Positions 7,419 to 14,336 of a stretch of 22,935 nt of DNA are shown in pieces. The stretch is taken from IMG/VR virus record IMGVR_UViG_3300033064_006336, positions 1 through 22,935 of that record; one strand, 5' to 3'. Each line of letters opens with the position of its first letter. Position 1 is the stretch's first letter. Position numbers and translations under genes: made by a program. Under the pieces are notes generated by a model that saw only the letters and a program-made list of their open reading frames with translations, did no database searches and had not been told where the DNA came from. This DNA is from a virus.

Positions 7419-8675
7419 TTACTTTCTATTTTGTATTAAGAATTTTCTTAGATCAAAGTTTCCTTCTGCTAAAGCTACCGGTTCTTTTTCTGCTTTTGGA
7501 GCTGAAGCTGGCTTTTCTTTTTTGTTGAATTTTTTATCAAATACTCCTTGAAGTTTTGCTGCTGTTTTTTCTAAAGCTGCAATATCTCTTCCAAACTGCT
7601 TAACAGCTTTTTGATCAATATGCTTTGCGTGCTCTCCTTCTTCAAGATTCTTTACCTTAGCTCGCAATGCTTCAGCAATCGCTTTCATTTTCTTAATCTT
7701 ATGCTCTTCTGCTATTTTACTAGTTCCAAATTCAATCTCCTTCATCAACTCTTCAATTGAGTGGTATTCTGGTATTACGTTTTCGTCAGCCATTTCACCA
7801 TTATCCTCTCCTTCTGGAATGTTTAATTCTGGAGCAGGGTTTGGAAGTTGGTTTGGATCGTCGTGACGTCCCATTGTATAATCTACGTTATCTTCTTCCC
7901 GCATTCCCATGGCATTGTTTACCATTTCTACTAAGCGTCTTTCTTTAGCAGTTAATTTTGCTTCTTTCATCATTGGTTTTTTGTTTTCGGTAGTGGCTGG
8001 TTCTTTGATGCTAGATCTTTCTGGATTTAGTACCTTTCCGATAGCGTTTATTTTAATAAATTTTCCGTCTGTAAATGGATCACCTTTTTCAGCTTTCTCT
8101 TCAAAGTGTTTTTGAATTAGCTGTGCAGCTCTTTGCTCTGCATCTTCTCCTTTTTTAACAGAAGCTCTGATGTTTTGAACATATTGTCTACCATCTTTCT
8201 CTCCTAGTGTAACACTTGCTGAGTATGCTACGTGAGTTCTGGCCATCTTACCTTTGTCGTCTGCTCCTTCTTCCATTTCACCTTCTTCTCCTTGTTGTTG
8301 ATCATCTGCTTTGTATTGTGCTACAATTTCTGGATCTGTTATTAAATCTTCATCTGATACTGATACTAGGAGTGGTGGTTGTTGTCCTGGTTTTTCACCT
8401 GGTCCTATTAGAAGGTAGCAAGGTCCGTCAAAGTCTAAGTGCTCTAGCTCTGCTTCTTTCCACTGATCAAATGTTACTGTTACGTTTCTATGGTCTAAAT
8501 AATCCTCTACTCCTTGTATGGCAGCTTCTAGGTCTGGATATCTAGCTTGTATGTTGAATAGAATATCATCGTAATACACTTCTTGTTTCTGTGATTCTTG
8601 CTCTTTAAGAAGTTGTGCGTTTTTTGTAAGTTTATTCTCTGTTAAGAATGATCTTAAATTAAAATTATCTGCCAT
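7419..8675 (-). CDS. Acidic virion-associated protein with the same motif at both ends (418 aa)
   Basis: No named family is recognised. The N-terminus reads NFNLRSFLTEN (4-14) and the C-terminus reads NFDLRKFLIQN (406-416), so the same short helix-like tag is present at both ends. Between them are a folded-looking region (33-115), an acidic Gln/Glu-rich linker (about 122-142), a strand-rich region around 145-215 and a helical C-terminal third. Sites fitting prohead-protease specificity occur at MMKE-A (238/239) and, directly before the C-terminal tag, at LAE-G (404/405). The gene has a CTATTTATA element 17 bases before its ATG and a strong terminator after it, so it can be expressed as a single late transcript. 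A head-packaged or core protein is my inference from the cleavage-like sites and composition. Confidence 0.6.
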   Translation of the reverse strand: MADNFNLRSFLTENKLTKNAQLLKEQESQKQEVYYDDILFNIQARYPDLEAAIQGVEDYLDHRNVTVTFDQWKEAELEHLDFDGPCYLLIGPGEKPGQQPPLLVSVSDEDLITDPEIVAQYKADDQQQGEEGEMEEGADDKGKMARTHVAYSASVTLGEKDGRQYVQNIRASVKKGEDAEQRAAQLIQKHFEEKAEKGDPFTDGKFIKINAIGKVLNPERSSIKEPATTENKKPMMKEAKLTAKERRLVEMVNNAMGMREEDNVDYTMGRHDDPNQLPNPAPELNIPEGEDNGEMADENVIPEYHSIEELMKEIEFGTSKIAEEHKIKKMKAIAEALRAKVKNLEEGEHAKHIDQKAVKQFGRDIAALEKTAAKLQGVFDKKFNKKEKPASAPKAEKEPVALAEGNFDLRKFLIQNRK

Positions 8676-8692
8676 TGTGTTTTATTTTTGTT

Positions 8693-8701
8693 TATAAATA
8701 G
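8693..8701 (-). promoter_or_regulatory. CTATTTATA late-promoter-like element
   Basis: CTATTTATA followed by AACAAAAA on the coding strand, 17 bases before the ATG of the 418-residue gene, in a 30-base gap. The spacing is identical to that at the portal and 284-residue genes. Confidence 0.6.
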
Positions 8702-8705
8702 TTTG

Positions 8706-9758
8706 TTATTTTGTAAGTTGATCTATTTGAGGAGATTTGTTAGTTGCAGTAAAACTTTTAAAAGTAACCTCTCCTTTAGTAGCTGCTTGTTTAAATTCTT
8801 CTTTTGTAAAAAGTCTATACCCTTGTCCTACTACTACTAGTATGTAGTTTGCCGTTTTTGCTTCATTATTTAAAAAGAAATCTACATACCAACTTATCAT
8901 TGCTACGTATACAGACTTTTCAGATGTAAAATCTAGGGTTGTATTACTAGGAAATTCTTGGTTAAATATCTCTTCAATTTCATTTCGTACTTCTGGTTTT
9001 TGAGATAAAATATAAGGAATATATGTATGGACTGCTTCTCTTCCTCCTCTTCTAGCTGGTACTCCTAGCTGCGATAGTTGTGTATAGAAGTTTACTAAAG
9101 GTTCTGCTCTTCCAATTAACCTTGCCCCATGTCCTTTTACCTCAATTTCCTTACCCTCTATTTCAACATCTCCTACTCTTAGCTTAGCTCCTTGCTTTCC
9201 TACAAGTGCTAATAATGCTTCGCCATTTCCTACTCCTTTTCCTCCTTCAGATGACTTTCCTGCAGTTATTAAAGTATTTATAAAATCCTCTGGAAGTCCT
9301 GTCAATTGCTGTACTGTTCCTACTATGTTTGTTCCTGTCTTAAGCTGTGCAAGTGTTACCTGCTTATCTCTATCTTTGAAGAATTCCAACAGCTGTTCTT
9401 CTAGGCCTGCATACTGGTGTATAATGTTGAATAGTTCGTTTGAAGATCCGCCTAATCCTTTTTGTTGTAAAATTGCTAATATTTGAGAGCCTAGCTTTTG
9501 TCCCTTACTTGCAATTGTATAGTATATTTTTTGTATAAAATCACTATCTAATTCAGATTGTTTATCCTGTAGTAGTTTAATTAAATCTTCGGTTGTATAC
9601 TTTTCGGTACCCTTTTCAGACTTGTCTTTTTCCATCACTATTCCATACTCAGAATAAATCTCTTTCAATATTTTCATATCGTCTAGATTATTGATATCTG
9701 GGTATCCTTTCTTGCATCGAAAAGCCCACTCATTTACTACTTTGTCTACTACGCTCAT
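8706..9758 (-). CDS. Phage protein with PD-(D/E)XK-like motif, function uncertain (350 aa)
   Basis: The N-terminus (MSVVDKVVNEWAFRCKKGYPDINN) looks like a conserved phage virion or packaging-region protein. In the centre, GNGEALLAL (about residues 178-186) is followed by LRVGDVEIEGKEIEVKGHGARL (about 194-215). The order Glu, then Asp in GDV, then Glu-x-Lys in IEVKG resembles the active-site layout of PD-(D/E)XK nucleases. No Cys cluster or membrane segment is seen. The gene lies 10 bases after the 601-residue gene and 30 bases before the next one, within the run of virion-like genes. The nuclease reading is tentative; it could be a structural protein that keeps the fold without activity. Confidence 0.55.
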   Translation of the reverse strand: MSVVDKVVNEWAFRCKKGYPDINNLDDMKILKEIYSEYGIVMEKDKSEKGTEKYTTEDLIKLLQDKQSELDSDFIQKIYYTIASKGQKLGSQILAILQQKGLGGSSNELFNIIHQYAGLEEQLLEFFKDRDKQVTLAQLKTGTNIVGTVQQLTGLPEDFINTLITAGKSSEGGKGVGNGEALLALVGKQGAKLRVGDVEIEGKEIEVKGHGARLIGRAEPLVNFYTQLSQLGVPARRGGREAVHTYIPYILSQKPEVRNEIEEIFNQEFPSNTTLDFTSEKSVYVAMISWYVDFFLNNEAKTANYILVVVGQGYRLFTKEEFKQAATKGEVTFKSFTATNKSPQIDQLTK

Positions 9759-9768
9759 AACCTATTTT

Positions 9769-11574
9769 TTATAATTCTTCTGGTGTTTCAGGTTCTGCTC
9801 CTGCTTCTTCTCCTCCTGCTGTTGTATCTTCTCCCGGTGTTTCAAAGTCAGCTGCGGCATCTTCTCCACCACCTGCTTCTCCGCCTGGAAAGTCTCCACC
9901 TCCACCACCTCCTGCTGCAGGTTCTGCTGGTGCTCCTGCGAAGTCTTCTCCACCTGGTTCTTCACCGGTTGTAATTGGACCTGTTTTAAGGATGTCGTTT
10001 ATTTTGTCTAATGCTTGTTGGTAATCCGATACGTTGTTTAGGAAATACTTCTTACCTTCTACTTGTGCTTGAAATCCCTTACCCATCCATTTAATATTAA
10101 ATGATTGGCCATTTTTTAAATCAATTGCAAATGTGGAAGGTTTAGGAACCACCCATCTTACGTCTGTTACAAATTCTGGATACTCTCTTGTAAATAGTGA
10201 TATTAGTGTTTTTTTAACTGTAGGAAATTTTCCTAACATTTCCTCAGTAGATGTTTTTAGAACTGCTCCTTCTTCTTCTTGGAGAACTTCAACGTATGCT
10301 TCTAGCATTATTTGTTTTAGTTGTTGTTTAGAAATTAATTCTGAAATGTTGTATCCTTTTTTAGAAGATATTTTTAGACCTTTCTTTGTAGCATATTTTT
10401 TTGCTTCTTCTGTTGAAGTAAACATCATATCTATTTGCTTTGAACCGTCTGGTTTTTCTAATACAAAGTGGGGATTGCTTTTAGTCCCACTTTTAGATAT
10501 CATATAACTATCACCATTAGATGCTTCTGCTAGTTTTTTAGAAACAACGTTTCTTCTATTTTTTAAATACTTATCTGTTTTATCAACTTTTCCGTCATTG
10601 TTAACATCGTCATCTTCTTTTCCAACTGGATCTAATCCTTCCTTAAAAGGTCTTGGACAAGGTGTACCCTTAACATGAGTATGCCCACATCTTCCGCAAT
10701 ATGTAGCTTTCTTTTCATTTAATGCTACTGCAACTATTGTTTGCCCTTGTTCATCTTGTTCTGATTCTAAATATCCTGCTACTGCATCTAAATAATCTTC
10801 TGCTTTTGTTAGTTTGGATTGAACCCAAGCATCTAATTGCTCATCATCGTGAAGTATATCCATTAACTTACTTGCATTTGATTGAATGGATTTTAATTGT
10901 GACTTAGCCATTGAAGATTCGTCATCTGATTGTAGGTGATGATTTTCTGGAATATTCTGATTTACTTGTGATTCGTCACCTGGTGGTTGTTGTGCTGCCA
11001 TTTGATCGTACTGATCATTTGACGGTTCTCCGACGTACTTTTTCATTGCATCACTCAACTTATCTTCTAGTTCAGGGGTTGGCAGAGAAACAATGTTACC
11101 CTGTGTTATTACAAAGTCAACAAGTTCCATTGGTTCGCTTCCTAAATCTAATATGATTGCTGTTCCTTCTGGATTGAGGTTGAATTTAAAAGTATCGGAT
11201 CCTCTTTCGTTTCCGTATTCAACATGAATGTTAACTTTATTTGCTCCTAGTCCTGTAAGTTTTATATTTACAACTTCATCTCCTTGAGCTCTAAGAACTT
11301 TTAACAGCGACTTTGCAACTGCTTTTCCAACTGCTGCTGATTCCTCTGTAGTGTATTTTTTTGTTTGTTCTTTTAGTTCTCTAGTTCCTTGAGTGACTGC
11401 TTTTATTTTATTATCTTTTTTCAACGTATCTATAGTTGCTGAATCGCTTGGGTCAATATTTAATATTTTATCTGGAGTGTTTGGGTTTTCGTAATCGACG
11501 GTTGTGGCTACTGTTGACTCTTTTATTAAAGTTGTAATTTTTCTAACTACCTCTCTTAGTTGATTTTTTTTCAT
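9769..11574 (-). CDS. Modular acidic virion-like protein with Cys motif and Ca-loop-like repeat (601 aa)
   Basis: This is a multi-segment protein. Residues 1-20 ([20 protein letters not shown]) look like a capsid-targeting peptide with an IKE-S site at 19/20. Residues 75-160 form a strand-rich domain. Residues 221-272 ([12 protein letters not shown]..., [16 protein letters not shown]) are a helical segment I associate with phage virion proteins. CGRC (293-296) and Cys306 may bind zinc. [12 protein letters not shown] (323-334) matches an EF-hand/dockerin-type calcium loop. An LAE-A site lies at 350/351. A second targeting-like helix, [18 protein letters not shown], follows at 416-433, then a folded domain to about 530 and a Gly/Glu/Pro/Ala-rich acidic tail. 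It overlaps the upstream gene by 32 bases. Overall it reads like a processed structural or internal head protein. Confidence 0.65.
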   Translation of the reverse strand: MKKNQLREVVRKITTLIKESTVATTVDYENPNTPDKILNIDPSDSATIDTLKKDNKIKAVTQGTRELKEQTKKYTTEESAAVGKAVAKSLLKVLRAQGDEVVNIKLTGLGANKVNIHVEYGNERGSDTFKFNLNPEGTAIILDLGSEPMELVDFVITQGNIVSLPTPELEDKLSDAMKKYVGEPSNDQYDQMAAQQPPGDESQVNQNIPENHHLQSDDESSMAKSQLKSIQSNASKLMDILHDDEQLDAWVQSKLTKAEDYLDAVAGYLESEQDEQGQTIVAVALNEKKATYCGRCGHTHVKGTPCPRPFKEGLDPVGKEDDDVNNDGKVDKTDKYLKNRRNVVSKKLAEASNGDSYMISKSGTKSNPHFVLEKPDGSKQIDMMFTSTEEAKKYATKKGLKISSKKGYNISELISKQQLKQIMLEAYVEVLQEEEGAVLKTSTEEMLGKFPTVKKTLISLFTREYPEFVTDVRWVVPKPSTFAIDLKNGQSFNIKWMGKGFQAQVEGKKYFLNNVSDYQQALDKINDILKTGPITTGEEPGGEDFAGAPAEPAAGGGGGGDFPGGEAGGGEDAAADFETPGEDTTAGGEEAGAEPETPEEL

Positions 11575-12187
11575 TTTCTAAAGTATAATAATAAATATTT
11601 TCATTTCCTTTTTCCATTGTCCATTTATCAGAAACTGATTCACAGAACCATTCTTTATCGTCAATCATCCAATCTGGTTTATCAGGAAATGGTTGAGTTA
11701 CAAAAGACATATCTCTCCACATTAACCTATTATTAGGCTGAAGAGTAAAGTTTCCATTATCTAATTTAATTAGATGTGCTGCTTTATATTGTGTAGGTTC
11801 GTTAGAATATGGATTGTTATACCAATCAAAAGTCATGATATAATTTCCCCACTCATTACTTCCATCTTTAAATATTGCTTTTACTCTTGATTGGAGTAAG
11901 TAATCATAAGCTGTACATGATACATCATGACCGAAGCAGTCCCACAATTGCAAATGGTCTAAAGCCATTCTAGGTGCATCATCTTTCCAAGCAAGCATAT
12001 GAATTGGAACTCTCGATCTAACAGCTCCTTCATCAGTCATTACATGAAAGGTAAGAGCTCTTCCTCCTATAGATTGTACTCCAAATATTATTACATCTTG
12101 CATACCTTCTCTTGCGTCATGCTGATAAAGATGTTCAATTCTCATCTTAGCATAGAAATGGGGTATGGGTGTATTTAATGTTGGCAT
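11543..12187 (-). CDS. Conserved phage protein of unknown function (214 aa)
   Basis: No family is recognised. The protein is rich in Trp, Tyr, Asp and Asn and looks like a compact, strand-rich soluble fold, without targeting peptide, signal peptide or membrane segment. Notable stretches are [21 protein letters not shown] (17-37), [15 protein letters not shown] and [14 protein letters not shown]. His and Cys residues are scattered and do not form a clear metal site. Its start overlaps the previous stop by one base (TAATG) and its end overlaps the next gene by 32 bases, so it is translationally linked to both. An alternative in-frame start at Met15 exists, but the longer form fits the overlap. 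Confidence 0.6.
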   Translation of the reverse strand: MPTLNTPIPHFYAKMRIEHLYQHDAREGMQDVIIFGVQSIGGRALTFHVMTDEGAVRSRVPIHMLAWKDDAPRMALDHLQLWDCFGHDVSCTAYDYLLQSRVKAIFKDGSNEWGNYIMTFDWYNNPYSNEPTQYKAAHLIKLDNGNFTLQPNNRLMWRDMSFVTQPFPDKPDWMIDDKEWFCESVSDKWTMEKGNENIYYYTLENEKKSTKRGS

Positions 12188-12501
12188 TATTCTTCTCTTA
12201 TTAATAGTTCACCTAATACCTCTAAACGTCCCATTTCAATTTGGAATTCATTTTGAGTCATATCTAATGAAATTTTCTTATATGTTTGTTCAAACTCTTT
12301 TTTAGCAGCTTCTTTGTCTAATTTACCTGCTACTGCTTTTTTATAGTATGGAAGTTTAACTTTATAATGTTTATATGTTAGAAGAGATAATCCGCCAGCT
12401 TCTTGAGTAGTGCTAGCTATTTTTTCAGCGCCTGCTAAACGTTTTGTAGCAAATTGTTCAAAGCTTTCTTTAGCTTCAGTTAGTAGTCGTAGTAGTCTCA
12501 T
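12187..12501 (-). CDS. Small helical protein with capsid-targeting-like N-terminus (104 aa)
   Basis: The protein begins MRLLRLLTEAKESFEQF. Residues 7-10 read LTE-A, a T4-type prohead-protease site nine residues from the start, as in T4 internal proteins whose targeting peptide reads MKTYQEFIAEA. The remainder is Lys/Glu/Ala-rich and mostly helical, with a Gly/Leu-rich patch at about 36-42 (GGLSLLT). It follows the 73-residue gene by 2 bases and overlaps the next by 1. I infer an internal head protein, possibly injected with the DNA; the downstream function is unknown. Confidence 0.6.
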   Translation of the reverse strand: MRLLRLLTEAKESFEQFATKRLAGAEKIASTTQEAGGLSLLTYKHYKVKLPYYKKAVAGKLDKEAAKKEFEQTYKKISLDMTQNEFQIEMGRLEVLGELLIREE

Positions 12502-12503
12502 AG

Positions 12504-12725
12504 CTATTTTGTTATCTTTATGCAGATATCTTTTCCATTCTTGGTGCCTGCATATCTATATCCCTTCCAACAAGCCTTACCATCGACACCTTTTACTTTT
12601 TCTGCAAGAATTTCTTTTAATAGTTCTTGGATTGTTTGCTTTACTTTTGCATATCCTGAACCGTAAGGTGCTGCTTTACCTGCTTGAGGGTCGTCTGCTT
12701 CTTTTAATAGTTGTATTAATTTCAT
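12504..12725 (-). CDS. Small protein with capsid-targeting-like N-terminus (73 aa)
   Basis: It begins MKLIQLLKEADDPQAG, with LKE-A at residues 7-10, the same position as in the next gene. A second helix, KQTIQELLKEILAEKV (29-44), follows, and then a short C-terminal part with Cys52 and Cys67. The mature form after cleavage would be about 64 residues. It is preceded by AGGA at a reasonable distance from the ATG, one of the few Shine-Dalgarno-like sequences in the window. The 97-base gap upstream holds a CTATTTATT element and an inverted repeat. Confidence 0.6.
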   Translation of the reverse strand: MKLIQLLKEADDPQAGKAAPYGSGYAKVKQTIQELLKEILAEKVKGVDGKACWKGYRYAGTKNGKDICIKITK

Positions 12726-12784
12726 ATTATTCCTGTGTAGTTCTTACTGCGTTAAGTATATTTAGCCACAGTTTGTTTTTGTTG

Positions 12785-12809
12785 CTATTTACTGTTTAAA
12801 AATAAATAG
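12785..12809 (-). promoter_or_regulatory. Inverted repeat overlapping a weak CTATTTATT promoter-like element
   Basis: CTATTTA and TAAATAG form a perfect 7-base inverted repeat around an 11-base spacer. The left arm on the coding strand is part of CTATTTATT (12801-12809), one base off the common promoter-like motif. The ATG of the 73-residue gene lies about 75 bases downstream, farther than usual. It may be an operator, a weak terminator-like structure or a diverged promoter. Confidence 0.3.
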
Positions 12810-12822
12810 TAGTAAAAACTTA

Positions 12823-13404
12823 TTACGAATCTATATGGCTTTTTAAGTGCTTTAAGTATTGCTGAAGGTTGTCTGTGATTTGTTGTTTAAATTTAGAGTC
12901 ATTGCTATTCCAATCTTCTACATCTCCTTGCTCTGTTACAAAAGTGTTTGTTGATTCTAAACTATCCAATACCCACTGCTCGACATCTCTAGCAAATGCT
13001 TTCATACTTCCTTGCATCATATTTTTTTCATACGATTCATATAGGCCTGCATTTCGTAGTTCTGCTTCATAATCTACCACACATTCAAAACACATTTTAT
13101 GTATCTTATACATTTTTTGTGCTAGGTGATGTTTCATTGATCTATTGCATTTTGGACATGTTAGTGGTATTTCAAAAGCCTTTTTAGCTGCATCTAATTT
13201 AGTAACATTTTGTCTTAAGCCGTTTTTAATAGTCCAAGTTCTTCCACTTTCCTCCCAAACATCTCCTTCTGTATATGCTACGTGTGCTTTTGCATATCCT
13301 ACTCCGTCTACAGTCTTTGCATTGAAGTCTTTCTTTACTAGGTTTCTTGCACGGTTAACGTCACGAGATGTAAATTCTTTTTTAAGTAAGCTCTCTTTGG
13401 CCAT
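12823..13404 (-). CDS. Cys4 zinc-ribbon phage protein, unknown function (193 aa)
   Basis: A likely zinc-binding site is formed by CPKC (83-86) and CFEC (105-108), about 18 residues apart, with His and Lys between. The N-terminal part is basic and helical, with FTSRDVNRARNLVKKDF at 11-27. A strand-rich patch with TWTIKNGLRQNVTKLD (56-71) precedes the Cys pairs. The C-terminal half is helical. The start overlaps the HAD-phosphatase gene by 23 bases. Such proteins are common unassigned members of phage auxiliary operons. Nucleic-acid or protein binding through the ribbon is possible but not shown. Confidence 0.6.
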   Translation of the reverse strand: MAKESLLKKEFTSRDVNRARNLVKKDFNAKTVDGVGYAKAHVAYTEGDVWEESGRTWTIKNGLRQNVTKLDAAKKAFEIPLTCPKCNRSMKHHLAQKMYKIHKMCFECVVDYEAELRNAGLYESYEKNMMQGSMKAFARDVEQWVLDSLESTNTFVTEQGDVEDWNSNDSKFKQQITDNLQQYLKHLKSHIDS

Positions 13405-13963
13405 ACCCGAGTTGTTTTAATTGGTTTATAACTGAGATTGAATCTCCTTTTTTACATTGTATTGCTATTCCTCCTGCTGCTTGAAAAGCTCGTAGGTTGC
13501 TTGGTTTATCGTCTATCAATATACTATTTTCATTTGCAAAATCCGCCTTTGCATCTCCAAATCTAAATAATACTTCAGGTGCAGGTACTAAATTATCCTT
13601 TACCCAAAGTCTTTTTCCTAGTCTTGAGGTGTTATCTCTTGAAGGAGATGTTAGTAATTTTGGACCATAAGGTTGTATAAAATCCCACAATGCTCTTCCG
13701 TTTGGCATCCATGGCATGTCAGACCAAAATTCTAATCCAATGTACTGGTCGATAAACTTCCAAAATTCTGTAGTTCCTTCAAGTTTATCAAAATGTTTAG
13801 GTCTTGTTACTTGTGCAATAACTGCTTTTGAGTAGTATTTTGGACCTTCTTTTCTTAGTAAAGTAATAAATCTTTTCTCAAAGTCTGTTAGTACTCCGTC
13901 CATATCGCAGTATATTTGGTATGGAATTTTTGCTTCTAATAATTTTATGATGCTTGTTTCCAT
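13382..13963 (-). CDS. HAD-superfamily phosphatase (5'-nucleotidase-like)
   Basis: From the ATG the protein is 193 residues. HAD motif I is YCDMDGVLTDFEKRF (Asp20 as nucleophile and Asp22 as acid/base), motif II is probably LLTSPS, and motifs III/IV are near the Lys of WVKDNL and ILIDDKPSNLRAF, followed by GGIAI. This layout resembles small 5'(3')-nucleotidase-like HAD proteins acting on nucleotides or other phosphate esters. I chose the ATG at 13961-13963 over an in-frame TTG four codons upstream. The N-terminus METSIIKLLEAK contains an LLE-A site at 10/11, similar to the targeting peptides elsewhere. The start overlaps the metallopeptidase gene by 19 bases. The substrate is not determinable from sequence. 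Confidence 0.8.
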   Translation of the reverse strand: METSIIKLLEAKIPYQIYCDMDGVLTDFEKRFITLLRKEGPKYYSKAVIAQVTRPKHFDKLEGTTEFWKFIDQYIGLEFWSDMPWMPNGRALWDFIQPYGPKLLTSPSRDNTSRLGKRLWVKDNLVPAPEVLFRFGDAKADFANENSILIDDKPSNLRAFQAAGGIAIQCKKGDSISVINQLKQLGYGQRELT

Positions 13964-14319
13964 ATTGTCTGCCAATTTTCTTCTTCGTTATATGCTGCAA
14001 CTTCGTATGGATGATTTGAGTAATCGTATCCCATTTTATAATACCTAGTCATCCAAGATGGTGACTGGAGGTAATGTTGGTATTCATGAATAACTGTTCG
14101 TATTAGTTCTTCTAAACTTGCTATATTTTTATAATAAATTGTTATCTCATTAATCATATAGCAATACTCTCCCTTTATGTCATCTATAATATCCTTACTT
14201 AAAAAGATGTGAGGAAAAGTTGTTTGATGTTTTGAAGGACCATAGTGACTTTCTACTTGTCCTATGTACTTTTCAACGTACTCAATAATCTTTTTTGTTG
14301 TAACCTTTTGTTTTTTCAT
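13945..14319 (-). CDS. Small HExxH zinc metallopeptidase-like protein (124 aa)
   Basis: The protein carries VIHEYQHYLQS, with HExxH at 78-82, and a downstream Glu106 in HPYEVAAY as a likely third zinc ligand. This is the gluzincin-like minimal layout seen in SprT- and IrrE-like phage peptidases. The N-terminal half is Lys-rich, with a strand pair around FPHIFLSKDII and EYCYMINEITIYY before the active-site helix. At 124 residues it is near the minimum for such a fold. It lies 17 bases after the 708-residue protein, which ends in its own HExxH domain, so two peptidases are encoded back to back. The start has AAGG upstream. The substrate is unknown. Confidence 0.75.
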   Translation of the reverse strand: MKKQKVTTKKIIEYVEKYIGQVESHYGPSKHQTTFPHIFLSKDIIDDIKGEYCYMINEITIYYKNIASLEELIRTVIHEYQHYLQSPSWMTRYYKMGYDYSNHPYEVAAYNEEENWQTIWKQAS

Positions 14320-14336
14320 AACCTTTTTTATTTATT

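Noticed and set aside
9762-9965. Gln/Glu-rich minus-strand frame at the end of the 601-residue gene
   Set aside because: Shadow of the Gly/Glu-rich tail in another frame; repetitive composition only.
9783-9974. Tandem-repeat-like Gly/Ala/Glu low-complexity DNA as a possible satellite or recombination site
   Set aside because: It is explained by the coding of the acidic Gly-rich protein tail, with no regular unit length.
13964-13975. TTG start for the HAD phosphatase
   Set aside because: An ATG four codons downstream gives a complete HAD domain; the TTG adds only four residues.
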